A stretch of 64,000 nt of DNA from Bacteriovoracaceae bacterium (GTDB taxonomy: Bacteria; Bdellovibrionota; Bacteriovoracia; Bacteriovoracales; Bacteriovoracaceae), in NCBI GenBank assembly GCA_947450475.1, contig CANFVK010000006.1:1-64000 (forward strand). The letters are read 5' to 3'. Within the stretch, counting starts at the first letter, position 1. Each line of letters starts with the position of its first letter. A program made the position numbers and the translations under genes. This document shows positions 1-8,280 of the stretch, piece after piece. Below the pieces are notes generated by a model. It searched no databases. It saw only the letters and a list, made by a program, of their open reading frames with translations, and was not told where the DNA came from.

Positions 1-147
1 GTCGGCATAAGACTTCGCTGCTCCACCGTACTTTTTTGCCATTGTCATTGTGATCGCTGCTGTCAATGTCGTCTTACCATGATCTACGTGACCAATTGTT
101 CCGATGTTAACGTGCGGTTTATTACGCTCAAATTTTTCCTTAGCCAT
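1..147 (-). CDS. tuf: Elongation factor Tu, N-terminal part (cut by window edge)
   Basis: EF-Tu carries aminoacyl-tRNA to the ribosome in a GTP-dependent way. Only the first 49 codons are in the window. They begin ATG at 147 (reading leftward) and encode the universal EF-Tu start [14 protein letters not shown] followed by the G1 P-loop [10 protein letters not shown]. The start is preceded by a GGAGATGCCC-like purine stretch acting as ribosome binding site. The gene lies directly downstream of four tRNA genes on the same strand, the arrangement known for tufB in enterobacteria, so it is probably transcribed with them. The rest of the gene lies outside the window. Confidence 0.97.
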   Translation of the reverse strand, partial: MAKEKFERNKPHVNIGTIGHVDHGKTTLTAAITMTMAKKYGGAAKSYAD

Positions 148-272
148 TGGGCATCTCCTTCTTAATTACATTCTTATCAACAAGAAATAATTTTTTACTA
201 TGGGCTTTATAATGTGTTTCAAAATAAGTCAACAGTATGCCTTTGAAGCCCCCTGCTGACAAGGGGAAAAAA

Positions 273-347
<75 letters not shown>

Positions 348-421
348 TAATCCGTTTTTCAAGTAAAATAGATGAACTCTAAAGTTGTGTAAAGCAAACT
401 TTGAAATTTGTGAGTAAAAAA

Positions 422-497
422 TGGAGCGGGCGACAAGATTCGAACTTGCGACATCCACCTTGGAAGGGTGGCGCTCTACCAACTGAGCTACGCCCGC
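422..497 (-). tRNA. tRNA-Gly (anticodon TCC)
   Basis: The minus-strand cloverleaf has acceptor GCGGGCG/CGCCCGC, anticodon stem CCACC/GGTGG, loop CTTCCAA (anticodon TCC), T-arm GTTCGAATC and encoded CCA. It is third in the tRNA cluster, equivalent to glyT in E. coli. Confidence 0.96.
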
Positions 498-520
498 ATA
501 GATTTTGGTGCCTGGTTAGA

Positions 521-606
521 TGGTGGAGAGAGAAGGATTCGAACCTTCGAAGGTATAAACCGACAGATTTACAGTCTGTTGCCTTTGGCCACTCGGCAAT
601 CTCTCC
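521..606 (-). tRNA. tRNA-Tyr (anticodon GTA)
   Basis: Minus-strand tRNA of 86 nt with the long variable arm typical of bacterial tRNA-Tyr. Acceptor GGAGAGA/TCTCTCC, anticodon loop CTGTAAA (anticodon GTA), T-loop TTCGAAT and encoded ACCA end. It is second in the cluster, equivalent to tyrU. Confidence 0.96.
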
Positions 607-635
607 TCATTATACCAGCTCTCACTTAAGATAGA

Positions 636-711
636 TGGAGCTGACTATAGGAATCGAACCTACGACCGTCGGTTTACAAAACCGATGCTCTACCAACTGA
701 GCTAAGTCAGC
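636..711 (-). tRNA. tRNA-Thr (anticodon TGT)
   Basis: Minus-strand cloverleaf with acceptor GCTGACT/AGTCAGC, anticodon stem TCGGT/ACCGA, loop TTTGTAA (anticodon TGT), T-loop TTCGAAT and encoded CCA. It is the first tRNA of the cluster, equivalent to thrU, and lies about 30 bases downstream of a good promoter. Confidence 0.96.
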
Positions 712-742
712 CTACAGTATCTAACCGCTATGCTAGGGATAT

Positions 743-771
743 TTTATAATCTGATCTGTTTTTAAAGGCAA
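743..771 (-). promoter_or_regulatory. Promoter of the tRNA-tuf operon
   Basis: Reading leftward, TTGCCT (4/6 match to the -35 consensus) is followed after exactly 17 bases by TATAAA (5/6 match to the -10). It lies between the rlmB stop and the first tRNA and would start transcription about 25 bases before tRNA-Thr. Seen by eye only. Confidence 0.55.
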
Positions 772-793
772 TAGATTTTTTGAATATTTATTT

Positions 794-1558
794 TTAAATG
801 ATGCCAAAGATTTTTTCCATAGCGATGGCCGCGGCGACAGAAACGTTGAGTGATTTAATTTTTCCCAATGGCTTAAAAGCAATAGTTGTCTCGACCACAC
901 GACTAACAGCATGTGACATTCCAACATCTTCTGCGCCCAGAATGAGACATACAGAATTCGATAGATTTGATTTATTAAGTTCGCCATTGGCATGCTCAGA
1001 TAAACCGATGCACTGAACACCAAGATCTTTCAATTTAGTAATGGTTTTAGGAAGAGCGGAGCAGCGAACAATTTTAACATGCTCCGTTGCACCCGAAGCA
1101 ATGCGCGCAAAGTTTGGACCGAGTCCAAAATTGCCTTTTGCAGAAATTAAAACGGCATCAACACCATAAAATGCAGCAGTTCGCATAATTGCTGCTCCAT
1201 TGTGAGCATCTGTCACTTGGTCAAGTGCAAGAATTTTTAGCGGTATTCGGCTTTCAAGTTGATTGTAGAGCCAGGTTGGCTCATAAATTGTGACGGGGCT
1301 TACCAGCATAAAAATTTGGGATGGAACTCTCTGGAATTCTAAATCCAATTCTCTGTAGATTTTTTTTGCTTCCTCTTGAAGGGCATGACCTTCAACCAAA
1401 CGAACTTTATCCAGCGGAATTTCTTCTCGTTTTAAATTGCCACGTTTTTTCAGCTCCTCTAACCCTTCCTCTGTAGCGACAATTTCGTAAATAGCGCGTT
1501 CAGAATTTTTTAAGGCTTCTGCAATACTGTGAATACCTATGATCAGATCGTGGTCCAT
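794..1558 (-). CDS. rlmB: SpoU/TrmH-family rRNA 2'-O-methyltransferase, RlmB type
   Basis: Probably methylates the 2'-hydroxyl of a guanosine in 23S rRNA (G2251 in E. coli), using S-adenosylmethionine. The 254-residue protein has an N-terminal substrate-binding part (about 1-95) and a C-terminal trefoil-knot SPOUT domain with the three family motifs: DQVTDAHNGAAIMRTA, LILGAEDVGMS and SLNVSVAAAIAMEKI. The catalytic Asn and Arg of motif 1 are present. Length and layout fit RlmB/TrmH-group-3 enzymes. It is 8 bases downstream of proS and precedes the tRNA-tuf operon, so proS-rlmB are probably cotranscribed. TrmH of another specificity cannot be excluded. Confidence 0.88.
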   Translation of the reverse strand: MDHDLIIGIHSIAEALKNSERAIYEIVATEEGLEELKKRGNLKREEIPLDKVRLVEGHALQEEAKKIYRELDLEFQRVPSQIFMLVSPVTIYEPTWLYNQLESRIPLKILALDQVTDAHNGAAIMRTAAFYGVDAVLISAKGNFGLGPNFARIASGATEHVKIVRCSALPKTITKLKDLGVQCIGLSEHANGELNKSNLSNSVCLILGAEDVGMSHAVSRVVETTIAFKPLGKIKSLNVSVAAAIAMEKIFGII

Positions 1559-1566
1559 ATTACCTT

Positions 1567-3282
1567 CTATATAAGAGTTTTCAGGGTAGCAATCAGATTT
1601 TCTCGATTCACTTTTTTTGATTCGCCAGTTTTTCTTACGATAATTTCCAACTCTCCAGTGGCGGAAAAATCTCGCTCACCGAGTACGACTCTCAAGGGAA
1701 GTCCAAGTAAGTCAGAATCTTTAAACTTATTACCGGGGCCAACATTTCGATCATCATAAACGACTTCCAATCCAGCTTTTAACAATTCCGAATAAATTTC
1801 ATCTGCCATTTGGCCGTATTCATCTGTTTTTACAATTGTTGCAAAATAAATCTGATAAGGTGCGATTGCTTTAGGCCAAACAATTCCATTTTGATCGTGA
1901 TTTTGTTCAATTGCCGCTGCAACTACTCTAGTTACTCCAATTCCATAACAACCCATCAAAGGAGTGACCAATTTTCCAGTCTGATCAAGAATGCCGACTT
2001 TCATTTTTTTTGTATAGTGATCTCCAAGCTGAAATACGTGACCAACCTCAATTCCTCTTTTTTCTACAACCGTAGCTTTACCATCCAGAGTTAAGTCTCC
2101 GCTTCGAGACAAACGCAAGTCTGCAGTTAAAATCTGTTTTAAGTCACGCTTGGGACAAAAACCTTGCAAGTGGAAATCTTTTTTATTTGCTCCAACAACA
2201 TATGAAGATTCAAGATTAATACTTTCGTCGAGGTAGATTGAAATTTCCTGAATTAAACCAACCGGACCAATGAATCCCTTGCACAGCTTAGCCTTAGCCA
2301 TTTGCTCATCAGTTGCAGCTGCAAGATGATCACACTTAAGAGCTGCCTGAAACTTAATTTCATTTAGAGAATCATCACCTAGCAAGATGGCCATGACCAA
2401 CTTGGTTTCATTGCCAGTTGTAGATGCATAAATAAGAGATTTTAAACTTTGGTGCTGAGGCTTGTTTAAAAATAAGCACACTTCCTCAATTGTCGTTTTA
2501 CCTGGTGTTGAGATTTCAGCTTGAGAAGACAGATTAGAATCAAATTCAAGAGCTATTCTTTTGGTTTGAGCTTTTTCAATATTGGCGGCGTAACCAACTT
2601 CTGGAGCATAGATAATTAGATCTTCTCCAGCATTGGCAACGACTTGAAACTCGTGCGTTTTGGCGTCAGACGATGCCATGGCACCACCATCAGCAACAAC
2701 TGGAATAAACTCCAACCCCATTCTGTTAAAAATGGCTACGTAAGCGTCGTACATTGCCTGATAACCACGATCTAGACAAGCCTTGTCCATGTGAAATGAA
2801 TAAGCATCCTTCATAGTAAATTCGCGCCCACGCATTAGGCCAAAGCGCGGTCTAATTTCGTCGCGAAACTTGGTATTGATTTGATACAAATTTACAGGGA
2901 GATTTTTATACGATTTTACTGTTTTTCTAAAAATATCAGTAACGGCTTCTTCGTTAGTTGGTGAAAGGCATAAGTCTGCCTCTTTTTTATCTTTGAAACG
3001 CAACATAAGATCGCCCATCTTATCCCAACGACCAGTCTCTTGCCAAAGCTCCCCTGGAGTCACTACTGACATTGTCACTTCAAAACAGCCGATTTTATCT
3101 AACTCTTCTCTAATTATATTTTCAACTTTTCTTATAGAGCGCAGGCCCATCGGCAAATAATTATAAAGGCCTGAGCCAGATTTATGAATAAGCCCAGCTC
3201 TAAGCATGAGCTGGTGAGAGGGGATTTCAGCATCGGCCGGAACTTCTTTATATGTTTGCCAGAATCCTTGAGAAAGTTTCAT
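1567..3282 (-). CDS. proS: Prolyl-tRNA synthetase, bacterial type with editing domain
   Basis: Charges tRNA-Pro with proline in the cytoplasm. The 571-residue length fits the prokaryote-type ProS that carries an inserted YbaK-like editing domain (about residues 225-385) to clear mischarged alanine. Class II motifs are visible: PTNEEAVTDIF, the motif 2 loop FRDEIRPRFGLMRGREFTM, and motif 3 near GCYGIGVTR in the C-terminal half, followed by the anticodon-binding domain. The start at 3282 begins MKLSQGFW with a GGTAAAGATA leader. Upstream is lpxC, downstream rlmB, all on the minus strand. Confidence 0.96.
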   Translation of the reverse strand: MKLSQGFWQTYKEVPADAEIPSHQLMLRAGLIHKSGSGLYNYLPMGLRSIRKVENIIREELDKIGCFEVTMSVVTPGELWQETGRWDKMGDLMLRFKDKKEADLCLSPTNEEAVTDIFRKTVKSYKNLPVNLYQINTKFRDEIRPRFGLMRGREFTMKDAYSFHMDKACLDRGYQAMYDAYVAIFNRMGLEFIPVVADGGAMASSDAKTHEFQVVANAGEDLIIYAPEVGYAANIEKAQTKRIALEFDSNLSSQAEISTPGKTTIEEVCLFLNKPQHQSLKSLIYASTTGNETKLVMAILLGDDSLNEIKFQAALKCDHLAAATDEQMAKAKLCKGFIGPVGLIQEISIYLDESINLESSYVVGANKKDFHLQGFCPKRDLKQILTADLRLSRSGDLTLDGKATVVEKRGIEVGHVFQLGDHYTKKMKVGILDQTGKLVTPLMGCYGIGVTRVVAAAIEQNHDQNGIVWPKAIAPYQIYFATIVKTDEYGQMADEIYSELLKAGLEVVYDDRNVGPGNKFKDSDLLGLPLRVVLGERDFSATGELEIIVRKTGESKKVNRENLIATLKTLI

Positions 3283-3335
3283 ATCTTTACCTTTTTGATA
3301 AATTTAATTGGATTGATAGTACTACAAAGTTTTAA

Positions 3336-4256
3336 CTAATGAAATGATGGAGCAAGGGCAAGGGGCAATGAAAAGGCTTCCACCGTTTCTCGTTCCAAAG
3401 ATGATGCAGAAACAATCTCATAAGCCGATGGTGTTGATAACAATTTACGACAAAGTAAATTATGAAGATTGTGGCCAGATTTAAAAGTGGTAATTTTTCC
3501 AGCAATTTCATGACCAAGTAGGGATATATCCCCAACTGTATCGAGAATTTTGTGTCTGACAAACTCATCTGCAAAACGCAACCCCTCGGGATTAACAACT
3601 TTATAGTCATCAAGAACTATGGCATTATCAAGCGAGCCACCTTTAATGAGGCCTCTTCTTTTTAGGGCATCGACGTCCTTTAATAAACCAAAGGTTCTGG
3701 CCCTGCCGATTTCATTTATATAATTTTCACATGAAAATTCAAAAACTTTGTTTTGCATTTTGATTGTAGGATGAGCAAATACTATTGTTGAATCGATAAT
3801 AAGTTTAGAGGCAGGTTCGATTTGCGCCCACTTGTCATCAACTTCGACTCGTACTTTTTCTAAAACGACTAAAAATTTCTTTGATTTATTAAGAGTCGTA
3901 ATACCCGTTTCCTTCAATAAGAAAACGAAAGAAGCACCTGAGCCATCCATGATAGGGACTTCTGGTCCGTCAATTTCACAAAAGACATTGTCTATTCCAA
4001 AGCCATAAAAAGCGGAAAGTAAATGTTCAACGGTGTGAACTGAATTCGCTCCAGCGCCAATCGTCGTATTATTTTCAGTAGCTCCGACTGTTTCGGAATT
4101 AGCTTTTAGTACAGGAGCATTATTTAAGTCTAATCGCTTAAATTGAATACCAAACTCTGCCTCGGCCGGATGCAGAGTTAACGTTACTTTTTTGCCTGAA
4201 TGGATGCCAATTCCAGTTACAGAAACTTTTTTGGCGATGGTGCGCTGATTAAGCAT
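3336..4256 (-). CDS. lpxC: UDP-3-O-acyl-N-acetylglucosamine deacetylase
   Basis: Zinc deacetylase for the first committed step of lipid A synthesis, so the organism makes an LPS-type outer membrane. The 306-residue protein has the two-domain LpxC layout. Zinc-site motifs are visible: HTVEHLLSAFYG (His), GPEVPIMDGSGASF, and RHKILDTVGDISLLG (His and Asp) followed by GHNLHN carrying the catalytic His. I start at ATG 4256 rather than the GTG one codon earlier, because AAGG lies 7 bases upstream of the ATG and only 4 from the GTG. It is slightly apart from proS (53 bases) and may have its own transcript. Confidence 0.95.
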   Translation of the reverse strand: MLNQRTIAKKVSVTGIGIHSGKKVTLTLHPAEAEFGIQFKRLDLNNAPVLKANSETVGATENNTTIGAGANSVHTVEHLLSAFYGFGIDNVFCEIDGPEVPIMDGSGASFVFLLKETGITTLNKSKKFLVVLEKVRVEVDDKWAQIEPASKLIIDSTIVFAHPTIKMQNKVFEFSCENYINEIGRARTFGLLKDVDALKRRGLIKGGSLDNAIVLDDYKVVNPEGLRFADEFVRHKILDTVGDISLLGHEIAGKITTFKSGHNLHNLLCRKLLSTPSAYEIVSASSLERETVEAFSLPLALAPSFH

Positions 4257-4515
4257 CACTAAACCTTTTTAAATTTAAAATGTAGCAATCAAGAAGCTAT
4301 CTGTTGCGACGAATTCTGGCAACTGCTTTTAATTATAGGGCTGTTCCCAATTGGCTCCAAGAATTTTTTGCAAGCAAAATATTCCAAACCAATTTATTGG
4401 GATACTAACGAATTAAGGTTAAATTGAGGAGAAGAATTAAAATGAATGTAATTTTTGCCATGGCCGGCTAAGATGATTAGTATTTTGATCTCAAACCTTT
4501 TGATAGGAAACCTCA

Positions 4516-4941
4516 ATGACTATATGGAAAAAACCAACCAGCTGTGAATCTATAAATAAATTTAATAAGGACACTCTCGTAGAAAATCTTGGGATCCATA
4601 TCTCAAATTTGGGTCCTGATTATCTAGAGGCCATCATGCCAGTTGATCATAGAACAGTTCAGCCCTACCGATTGCTTCACGGAGGAGCTTCCTGCGCTCT
4701 GGCGGAAAGCTTGGGAAGTATTGCTGCCAATCTTACGCTTGAATCAATTGAACAAGTTGCCGTTGGTCAACACATTGAAGCTACCCATATAAAATCTGCG
4801 ACAAGTGGTTCAGTGAGAGGTTTGGCAAAAGCCATACATCTTGGTCGTTCATCGCAAACCTGGAGAATCGAAATCTTCAATGATGAGAATCAACTTATCT
4901 GTGATGCTAAAATTATTATGGCAATTATAAAGAAAAAATAA
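4516..4941 (+). CDS. menI: Hotdog-fold acyl-CoA thioesterase, MenI/YdiI type
   Basis: A 141-residue hotdog thioesterase. The sequence follows E. coli YdiI (1,4-dihydroxy-2-naphthoyl-CoA hydrolase of menaquinone synthesis) over nearly its whole length: LEAIMPVDHRTVQPY, RLLHGGASCALAESLGS with the catalytic Glu, and a terminal WRIEIFNDENQLICDAKI. A TAGGAA ribosome binding site precedes ATG 4516. It is a lone plus-strand gene between divergent lpxC and convergent ruvB, touching the ruvB stop. No other menaquinone gene is in view, so a general acyl-CoA thioesterase role (PaaI-like) is the alternative. Confidence 0.82.
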   Translation: MTIWKKPTSCESINKFNKDTLVENLGIHISNLGPDYLEAIMPVDHRTVQPYRLLHGGASCALAESLGSIAANLTLESIEQVAVGQHIEATHIKSATSGSVRGLAKAIHLGRSSQTWRIEIFNDENQLICDAKIIMAIIKKK

Positions 4942-5961
4942 TTATTTGATAGAACCTATTTTAATTAAGTGATCCTTCGATTTTTGGCTTATTTCCCGTC
5001 CTCTTGGGGTTCGCAGTAAAAAGCCTTCTTTTAGTAAATAGGGTTCATAGACATCTTCAATTGTGGTTCGGTCTTCAGCCAATGTCGCGCAAAGTGTCTC
5101 TATTCCGACCGGACCACCCTTGTAATAATCTTCGATAACCTGAAGTATTTTTCGATCCATTCGATCTAGGCCAAAACTGTCTATTTCCATCAATGCTAGA
5201 GACTTTTTAACAGATTCCTCTGAAATTAAGTGCTCTCCTTGAACTAATGAGAAATCTCGAACTCTTCTTAAAATTCTATTGGCAATACGGGGAGTTCCCC
5301 GGGCGCATTTGGCAATCATCTCTAAGGCATTTTTATCAAGCGTGACATTTAATTTTTTGGAATTATTTCCTACTATTTCAGCAAGCTCATCGTGATGATA
5401 AAAATCAAAATGCAAGTGGGCCATAAAGCGATCGCGTAGTGGGTTGGAAAGCAATCCACTGCGAGTTGTGGCGCCAATGAGTGTAAAGGGTGCAATTTGA
5501 ATTTGCATGGTTCGAGCTGAAGGGCCTTGCCCAATAACAATATCAAGCCGGTAATCTTCCATTGCTGAATAGAGAATTTCTTCAACTGAAATATGCATAC
5601 GATGAATTTCATCTATAAATAAAACATCTCGAGGATTGAGATTCGTTAATATTGCCGCAAGATCCCCTTTTTTTTCAATAGCTGGTCCAGAAATAACATG
5701 CAATTCACTGCCAATCGATTTTGCAATAATCATCGCTAACGAGGTCTTCCCCAAGCCTGGAGGCCCTGACAAAAGTGCATGATCCATTGCCGATTTTCTT
5801 ATTTTTGCTGATTCAACCATGACATCAACATTTTGAACGACTTTTTTTTGACCAACATATTCGCTAAAATCGTTAGGTCTTAGCAAAACTTCATGCTTGT
5901 ACTCTTCGGGAACACTTTCGGAGTCTAGAAAACGATCATTCTCATCGCTATAATTATTCAT
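4942..5961 (-). CDS. ruvB: Holliday junction branch-migration helicase RuvB
   Basis: AAA+ motor that with RuvA drives branch migration of Holliday junctions in recombination repair. The 339-residue protein has N-terminal LRPNDFSEYVGQKKV, Walker A GPPGLGKTSL, Walker B DEIHRM, sensor 1 GATTRSG and the C-terminal winged-helix domain ending TPRGREISQKSKDHL. It is the last gene of a ruvC-ruvA-ruvB run, one base after ruvA, and its stop abuts the convergent thioesterase gene. Confidence 0.97.
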   Translation of the reverse strand: MNNYSDENDRFLDSESVPEEYKHEVLLRPNDFSEYVGQKKVVQNVDVMVESAKIRKSAMDHALLSGPPGLGKTSLAMIIAKSIGSELHVISGPAIEKKGDLAAILTNLNPRDVLFIDEIHRMHISVEEILYSAMEDYRLDIVIGQGPSARTMQIQIAPFTLIGATTRSGLLSNPLRDRFMAHLHFDFYHHDELAEIVGNNSKKLNVTLDKNALEMIAKCARGTPRIANRILRRVRDFSLVQGEHLISEESVKKSLALMEIDSFGLDRMDRKILQVIEDYYKGGPVGIETLCATLAEDRTTIEDVYEPYLLKEGFLLRTPRGREISQKSKDHLIKIGSIK

Positions 5962-5962
5962 A

Positions 5963-6625
5963 CTATATTTCTTTTAAAACTAAGTGGATTAATTGTTCTG
6001 GTTTGGTAATTAAATTTGCTGATAATATTTTTTGAGCTATAGGAATTATTTTATCTTCTTTAAAACCAAGCTCCTTACAGGCCATCAGGGCATCATTTAA
6101 AATTTCGTGCTGGTTTGCATTTGGAGTTAATGGATTTTCAACGTAAACGACCTCTTCGAACATTTCAGTATAATTTTCCGTTTTTGATGATGTGACAGTT
6201 CCACCACTTCTAGTAGCATCACTATACATTTTTACACGATCAATTTTTCCCGCTAAATCTAAAACGATTTGCGCTGCCCCCTTGTTGCCAAGACCTGGAA
6301 CTTTAGTCAGCGTGCTCTTTGCCTCAAGATTTACAGCAGTAATGATTTCGTTTACCCCAATATTGGCAATCATCGCATAAGCGGATTTTGGTCCAATGCC
6401 TTTTACCGTAAGAAGCATCTCGAAAAGTTTTTTCGCCCGAAGAGAACGAAAACCATAAAGTGTTTCAGAATCTTCCTTAATGATATGAGAAATATAAAGT
6501 GCTGCCCGAGTGCCTTCGACTAAAACTTTATTATAGTAAACTTGATAACCGATACCAGTTGGCATTTGCAAAATGGATTCGTTACCGTCACTAAAAATGA
6601 CTTCACCACACAGAAATCCGATCAT
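5963..6625 (-). CDS. ruvA: Holliday junction-binding protein RuvA
   Basis: Tetrameric junction-binding partner of RuvB. The 220-residue protein shows the N-terminal OB fold beginning MIGFLCGEVIF, the first helix-hairpin-helix KLFEMLLTVKGIGPKSAYAM, the second LTKVPGLGNKGAAQIVLDL, and a C-terminal RuvB-binding domain (about 170-220). The linker before domain III is polar and low in complexity. It overlaps the end of ruvC by 4 bases and precedes ruvB by one base, so the three proteins are probably translationally coupled. Confidence 0.95.
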   Translation of the reverse strand: MIGFLCGEVIFSDGNESILQMPTGIGYQVYYNKVLVEGTRAALYISHIIKEDSETLYGFRSLRAKKLFEMLLTVKGIGPKSAYAMIANIGVNEIITAVNLEAKSTLTKVPGLGNKGAAQIVLDLAGKIDRVKMYSDATRSGGTVTSSKTENYTEMFEEVVYVENPLTPNANQHEILNDALMACKELGFKEDKIIPIAQKILSANLITKPEQLIHLVLKEI

Positions 6626-7146
6626 ATAGCCTTCCCCAATGTTTTGAGAGGTTTAACTTGAGATAATTTTATTTTCATAGAACGATTGAGTGCGTGGCAT
6701 ACTGCGATCGCCAAGGCATCAGATTCGTCAGCTGTTTTAAAAGAAATTTTCCCAAACATCATACCAAGAGCTTTGTCGACAGCTTCCTTAGAAGCATGCC
6801 CGTAACCAGTGACAGAAGATTTTATCAAATTGGGAGCATACTCATGAATTTTTCCCACATGACTCTTGCTCATGGCCGCAATCATTGCCCCACGAGCCTG
6901 AGCAAGTTTACTTAATGCTTCAATACTTTTGACATAAATAAGCGATTCTATCGCAATTTCAGTCGGATTATGATTTTGTAGAATATGTTCCACAGACTTG
7001 TATATAATTCCCAAACGTTCTATAAATTCTTCAACCTGATCGTATTTCAAAACTCCAGAAGTTAAATAATTTATTTTTTTACCTTCCACAGAGATTAGAG
7101 CATAGCCGGCTTTTCTTGAGCCGGGATCAATTCCAAGAATAATCAC
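6622..7146 (-). CDS. ruvC: Holliday junction resolvase RuvC
   Basis: Metal-dependent endonuclease that cuts Holliday junctions. The 174-residue protein has the RNase H-like acidic residues: Asp in GIDPGSRKAG, Glu in IAIESLIYVKS, and the C-terminal Asp pair in TADESDALAIAVCHALN. It starts with GTG at 7146, overlapping the TGA of a small upstream gene (GTGA overlap). It heads ruvC-ruvA-ruvB. The usual upstream yebC is absent here. Confidence 0.95.
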   Translation of the reverse strand: MIILGIDPGSRKAGYALISVEGKKINYLTSGVLKYDQVEEFIERLGIIYKSVEHILQNHNPTEIAIESLIYVKSIEALSKLAQARGAMIAAMSKSHVGKIHEYAPNLIKSSVTGYGHASKEAVDKALGMMFGKISFKTADESDALAIAVCHALNRSMKIKLSQVKPLKTLGKAI

Positions 7147-7316
7147 TTTCCACCTTTATTTTTTAAAAAAGTTCCTACGTAGAAAATCAATGAGCCTCCA
7201 ATGAGCTCGGCCAACTCGAGTCGACCGTAATCCCCTTTGCTTAGACCTGCGAACAAGCAAAGTCCAACTGAAGAAAATCCTGTTAACTGCATTCCAAGTC
7301 CAAGATAAAAAAGCAT
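7143..7316 (-). CDS. Small membrane protein (57 aa) coupled to ruvC
   Basis: A 57-residue open frame begins ATG at 7316 and ends TGA at 7143, where the stop overlaps the GTG start of ruvC by three bases. A purine-rich site AAAGGGTG lies about 5 bases before the ATG. The product starts MLFYLGLGMQLTGFSSVGLC, has a second hydrophobic stretch (LIGGSLIFYVGTFL) and ends in a basic tail KNKGGK, so it looks like a two-helix inner-membrane protein with a short loop KGDYGRLEL. I do not recognise a family. Coupling to ruvC and the binding site argue that it is translated. Confidence 0.65.
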   Translation of the reverse strand: MLFYLGLGMQLTGFSSVGLCLFAGLSKGDYGRLELAELIGGSLIFYVGTFLKNKGGK

Positions 7317-7383
7317 AAATCACCCTTTATAAAATCCTACTGGAGTTTTTTTTCTTTGTAAAAAGAACTCTTCCTTTGTTAAG

Positions 7384-8259
7384 ATGCTTTTCATGACCCT
7401 AATACTAAGTTCCGCTCCAATAAAAAAGAAAATTTCAAAAGAGCTTAAAGCCGAATGCAAAGTGCTTGCTTCTAAAGGAATTATTCCTTATTTAAAAGTT
7501 ATTTTGGTTGGCAGCAACCCCGCGAGCATCATTTACACAAATAATAAAAAAATTTATTGCGAAAAAATTGGCGCCAGATGTGACATTGTCAGACTCGATG
7601 AAAATGTTGATTCCTCAGTCTTTTTAACAACCGTTAAACAAATCAATGAAGATCTTGCTGTTGATGGCTGCATTATTCAACTGCCATTACCAAAACATTT
7701 AGCTCATCTAAATGATGGTAAACTCATTAACCAATCAAAAGATGTCGATGGGTTTCATCCGGAAAATATCTATGCCTTGCTAAGCAATCAATTGAGCGAT
7801 AAGCACTTTATTTCTTGCACACCAAAGGGCATCGTCACTCTTTTGCAAGAGTATCAAATTAGCGTTTATAAAAAACGAGTGGCTATCATTGGTCGAAGTA
7901 TGATTGTAGGAAAACCACTGGCATTTTTGCTAACTAATTTAAATGCAACCGTTACTTTGTGCCACTCTCAAACTCCAAACATTTCAGATATTACTAAAAA
8001 TTGCGACATCATAGTAAGTGCAGTGGGCGTTGCTAACTTGATAGACAAAACCTTTTTGTCTGGTGAAAAAAACCAAATTATCATAGATGTAGGCATGAAC
8101 ACTGACACTTACGGCCAGCTGTGTGGTGACGTTGACTTTGAAGAAGTACAAAATCAAGTCTTGGCAATAAGTCCAGTTCCTGGCGGAGTCGGTCCGATGA
8201 CTATCATTTCACTGGCGCAAAACCTTTTACAAGCTAGTAAAAACAGGGTATCTCTTTAG
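7384..8259 (+). CDS. folD: Bifunctional methylene-THF dehydrogenase / cyclohydrolase
   Basis: Interconverts 5,10-methylene-, methenyl- and 10-formyl-tetrahydrofolate. The 291-residue protein carries the family signatures: catalytic Tyr/Lys region SIIYTNNKKIYCEKIG, IIQLPLPKHL, KDVDGFHPEN, CTPKGIVTLL, the NADP-binding GRSMIVGKPLAFLL and the C-terminal SPVPGGVGPMT. Start choice is uncertain: ATG 7384 and ATG 7393 are in frame, neither with a strong ribosome binding site, and 7393 gives the more usual length. It is followed 21 bases later by gcvT, so one-carbon genes are grouped. Confidence 0.94.
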   Translation: MLFMTLILSSAPIKKKISKELKAECKVLASKGIIPYLKVILVGSNPASIIYTNNKKIYCEKIGARCDIVRLDENVDSSVFLTTVKQINEDLAVDGCIIQLPLPKHLAHLNDGKLINQSKDVDGFHPENIYALLSNQLSDKHFISCTPKGIVTLLQEYQISVYKKRVAIIGRSMIVGKPLAFLLTNLNATVTLCHSQTPNISDITKNCDIIVSAVGVANLIDKTFLSGEKNQIIIDVGMNTDTYGQLCGDVDFEEVQNQVLAISPVPGGVGPMTIISLAQNLLQASKNRVSL

Positions 8260-8280
8260 TCTCTTTTTCAGGGGACATTT

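Noticed and set aside
401..634. Open frame across the tRNA cluster on the plus strand
   Set aside because: It runs antisense through tRNA-Gly and tRNA-Tyr and has no ribosome binding site.
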